In this document: in pieces, positions 5,244-7,577 of the stretch
Layout: the number at the start of each line of letters is the position of its first letter
Position numbering within the stretch: the stretch's first letter is position 1
NCBI GenBank assembly: GCA_028699365.1
Contig: JAQVUQ010000128.1
Location: forward strand, 1-7,577
From: a bacterium
GTDB taxonomy: Bacteria; UBP13; UBA5359
Length of the DNA: 7,577 bases
Direction of reading: 5' to 3'
Made by a program: the position numbers and the translations under genes
Notes under the pieces: generated by a model
What the model saw: the letters and a program-made list of their open reading frames with translations, nothing else
Database searches by the model: none
What the model was told of the DNA's origin: nothing

Positions 5244-6686
5244 ATGCGCTCGCAAAAGCCCAAAACATGCCCCCCGCGACAGATCCGTGATCTGACAACC
5301 GGAAGCATCCCGCGTCATCTCATCGCCTTTACCCTTCCCATGCTGGCCGGCAGCGCGCTGCAAACCGCTTACAGCTTTATCAATGCTATCTGGGTGGGAC
5401 AATATCTGGGGAAAGCCGATCTGGCGGCCATAACGGTAAGCTTTCCCGTCATCTTTGTTCTGATGTCGCTGGCCGGCGGCCTTACCCTGGCCACCAATAT
5501 ACTGATGTCGCAATACTGCGGAGCAAAAAACGATCTGCAGATGCGCAAAGTGGTGCAAAGCTCCATACCGCTGATCGGCAGTATGAGCCTGCTTCTCTTA
5601 ATTGTAGGTGAAATCTTTGCTCCGCATATCCTGCAAGCCATGGATACACCGCCGGAAGTGCTCTTACTGGCTGTTCCCTATCTGCGCATATTTCTGATAG
5701 CTCTGCCCTTTGCCTTCGGCGTATTCCTGGTATCCTCCATGCTGCGCGGCATAGGAGATTCCACCACGCCCCTCTACTTCCAGACCGTCTCTGTTGTCCT
5801 GGCCGCAGCTCTTGACCCGCTGTTGATGTTCGGATGGCTGGGGTTCCCGCGTCTGGGGCTTAACGGCACCGCCTGGGCATCGGTTATTACCCAGATTGGT
5901 ACAGTAGTGGCAATATACGTATATCTGCATCGAAAGCGCAGTCCGGTATCGCCGGATTGGCGACGTTTAAACATGGATCGGGAGACGACCCTGCATACGT
6001 TCAAGATAGGGATACCCTCTGCTTTACAACAATCCCTGGTATCGGTAAGCATGGTCTTTATCATCAGCATGGTGAATCGCTTTGGTGCCAACGCCACTGC
6101 AGCCTTCGGCGCCGCTTCGCGTATCGATCAACTGGTAATTCTGCCGGCACAGACATTAAGCATGGCTATCTCCACTCTGTCCGGGCAGAATATCGGCGCA
6201 GGAAAACTACCGCGCGTCTCCCAGGTATTCCGATGGGGAGTGCTGATAAGCATAGGTCTAACGCTGGTGCCCTCGGTATTGGCGCTGACAACCCCGCATT
6301 GGCTGTTGCGCATCTTTACCAGCGATGCGGCTGTTATCGAGACCGGCGCTAATTACTTGCGCACGGTGGGAATCACCTACGTCTTTCTTGCCATCGCCTT
6401 TGCCGTCAACGGTGTCATCAACGGGTCAGGCCAGACGTTCATGACCACTCTGTTCTCTCTGATAAGTCTATGGCTCTTCAGAATACCGCTGGCCCAATTC
6501 CTTTCAGTGCGTTTGCACAGCGTACAAGGCGTCTGGTATGCCATGGCCCTCAGTTTTGCCGTCTCCATGCTGGCCAGCATCATTTATTACGCCTCCGGAC
6601 ACTGGAAAACACAACACATTATTGTACAACAACCGGCACCGACGGATCCGGTAGGGATTATAGGCGACGAAGCCGGAGAGATGTAG
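5244..6686 (+). CDS. MATE family multidrug/toxin efflux transporter
   Basis: This 480-aa polytopic membrane protein fits the MATE family (about 440-480 aa, 12 membrane helices in two similar lobes), which exports cationic drugs and metabolites in exchange for Na+ or H+. The first lobe opens with 'GSIPRHLIAFTLPMLAGSALQTAYSFINAIWVGQYLG' and contains 'AAITVSFPV' and 'NILMSQYCGAKN'. The lobe junction has 'FGWLGFPRLGLNGTAWASVITQ' (about residues 196-215). The second lobe repeats the pattern with 'IGIPSALQQSLVSVSMVFIISMVNRFGANATAAFGAASRID' and 'LSGQNIGAGK'. GGAGG at 5235-5239, four bases before the ATG, sets the start; the ATGs at 5221 and 5224 are out of frame or stop quickly. The gene follows thyX by 83 nt and may share its transcript. 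The substrate cannot be inferred. The last 25 or so residues are a hydrophilic tail. Confidence 0.93.
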   Translation: MRSQKPKTCPPRQIRDLTTGSIPRHLIAFTLPMLAGSALQTAYSFINAIWVGQYLGKADLAAITVSFPVIFVLMSLAGGLTLATNILMSQYCGAKNDLQMRKVVQSSIPLIGSMSLLLLIVGEIFAPHILQAMDTPPEVLLLAVPYLRIFLIALPFAFGVFLVSSMLRGIGDSTTPLYFQTVSVVLAAALDPLLMFGWLGFPRLGLNGTAWASVITQIGTVVAIYVYLHRKRSPVSPDWRRLNMDRETTLHTFKIGIPSALQQSLVSVSMVFIISMVNRFGANATAAFGAASRIDQLVILPAQTLSMAISTLSGQNIGAGKLPRVSQVFRWGVLISIGLTLVPSVLALTTPHWLLRIFTSDAAVIETGANYLRTVGITYVFLAIAFAVNGVINGSGQTFMTTLFSLISLWLFRIPLAQFLSVRLHSVQGVWYAMALSFAVSMLASIIYYASGHWKTQHIIVQQPAPTDPVGIIGDEAGEM

Positions 6687-6742
6687 AACAAGGGATTTCC
6701 ATGCCGGATGTCAAAGTATACTCTTGAGATTTAAATTTAACT

Positions 6743-7333
6743 ATGTTCGGTAAGAGGCATACCTTGGGGCGGCGGGGCTTCACACTTATAGAGTTGCTGG
6801 TAGTTATGGCCATTGTCGGTATAATGATGGCCATAATTCTGCCTGTGCTGATGGGTGCCCGTGAGAGTGCCCGCCGTGTAGTCTGCATGAATAATCTGCG
6901 GCAGATTGCCATGGCCAACGCCATGTATGTGGAAAAACACGGCGGCAACTGGATATCCGCCCAGAGCTGGGCGGAACACGGCCCCGGGGATGACGGATAT
7001 CCCTTCAGGTCGTTGTCCGGAAACGCTAAAATCTTTGCCTGCCCGTCTACCGGCGCTGAAGATTTCTGCACCGACTACTTTTACAACGCCAACCTCAGCG
7101 CTCTTAACAGCTCACAATTCACTGCCGCCGGCTCATCCGTTATCGCCTTCGGAGACTTCGGCAAATCCAGCCAACCGCATACCGGCAACCTGGCCTCTTC
7201 AGTGGGAGATATAGGCAATGCGCGCGTTCATAAAGGCGGCGTCCTCTATGTCTACGCCGATTCGCACATCAAGTGGTCCAAAGACGGCCGCCAGCAGGCG
7301 GATACTGACGTCTGGCTGCCGGTATCACCTTAA
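6743..7333 (+). CDS. Prepilin-like (type II/IV pseudopilin) protein with H-x9-D-S C-terminal motif
   Basis: The 196-aa protein has a class III prepilin signal: basic leader '[12 protein letters not shown]' with predicted peptidase cleavage after Gly12, then N-methylated Phe13 and Glu17 in '[24 protein letters not shown]'. Next comes '[24 protein letters not shown]', typical of the large pseudopilin families of PVC bacteria and Armatimonadota. Later blocks are 'KIFACPST' (96-103), 'FYNANLSAL' (113-121) and '[17 protein letters not shown]' (162-178), an H-x9-D-S form of the usual H-x9-D-G motif. Such proteins are inserted in the inner membrane and assembled or exported by a secretion/pilus machine, none of which is encoded here, so it looks like a stand-alone paralogue. 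The ATG is the first start after an in-frame stop at 6725. No good ribosome site precedes it (AT-rich TTTAAATTTAACT), so expression may be weak or leaderless. Confidence 0.88.
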   Translation: MFGKRHTLGRRGFTLIELLVVMAIVGIMMAIILPVLMGARESARRVVCMNNLRQIAMANAMYVEKHGGNWISAQSWAEHGPGDDGYPFRSLSGNAKIFACPSTGAEDFCTDYFYNANLSALNSSQFTAAGSSVIAFGDFGKSSQPHTGNLASSVGDIGNARVHKGGVLYVYADSHIKWSKDGRQQADTDVWLPVSP

Positions 7334-7420
7334 CCGGGCATCTTATGTGTTACTCTCAAGACTTGTCCCCAATGCCTTCACTTCGCTATCGTACGCAATC
7401 CTTATCTTAGCTGATTTCCT

Positions 7421-7577
7421 TTATCCTTCCACTGTTTTAGCATAGAGCAACAAGGGATCTTCATTCAGCCTTGCCAGAGTATACTCTACCATCTCTCCGG
7501 CCTTTATAAGAAGCGCGTCTGCCTCGCCGACGATGCCGTAATGCATGATGCCCCGCTCGATATAGACATCATGCATT
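7421..7577 (-). CDS. C-terminal fragment of an unidentified gene, cut by the window edge
   Basis: On the minus strand an open frame enters at the right edge and ends at TAA (7423-7421), giving 51 visible residues. It contains 'ERGIMHYGIVGEADALLIKA' followed by 'EMVEYTLARLNEDPLLLYAK' and ends 'TVEG'. An ATG at 7576-7574 is in frame, but the start is probably outside the window. The amphipathic, Leu/Ala/Glu-rich sequence and normal codon use look like real coding sequence. I do not recognise the family. It converges on the prepilin gene, with 87 nt between the stops and no clear terminator hairpin there. Confidence 0.55.
   Translation of the reverse strand, partial: MHDVYIERGIMHYGIVGEADALLIKAGEMVEYTLARLNEDPLLLYAKTVEG

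Noticed and set aside
6717-6722. TATACT as a -10 box for the prepilin gene
   Set aside because: No reasonable -35 is found at 16-18 bases upstream, so a promoter cannot be supported.

Overview
This is a bacterial chromosomal window of moderate GC content (about half by eye; not computed). The best lineage hint is the prepilin-like gene at the right end. It combines a type IV/type II N-methylation signature, an internal 'ACPS' segment and an H-x9-D-[G/S] C-terminal motif. This architecture is typical of Planctomycetota, Lentisphaerota and other PVC bacteria, and of Armatimonadota. A GH130 phosphorylase and a RAYT transposon fit an environmental or gut bacterium of that kind, but the phylum remains an inference.

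Left half (59-4122), all on the minus strand. Reading in the direction of transcription: a RAYT (Y1/TnpA_REP) transposase in its own element (3250-4177); a 76-aa unknown protein; a secreted 340-aa protein that resembles a papain-like/C39-like peptidase but has lost its nucleophile; a membrane-anchored C39-type peptidase with intact catalytic residues; and a GH130 beta-mannoside-type phosphorylase. The four genes after the transposase are closely spaced (59, 17 and 62 nt) and could form one operon.

Centre (4178-4566): a 389-nt non-coding region with three perfect DnaA boxes (TTATCCACA) within 104 bp. Two of them lie in a perfect 15-bp inverted repeat that encloses a short AT-rich tract. The genes diverge from this point in both directions, so it is a candidate replication origin. 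The alternative is a DnaA-responsive control region for thyX.

Right half (4567-7333), plus strand: thyX (FAD-dependent thymidylate synthase) with a recognisable promoter and ribosome binding site, a MATE-family efflux pump, and the prepilin-like protein. The C-terminal 51 residues of an unidentified convergent gene run off the right edge (7421-7577, minus strand).

The two most notable items are the pairing of an apparently dead secreted peptidase with an intact, outward-facing membrane peptidase, and the DnaA-box cluster at the divergence point.
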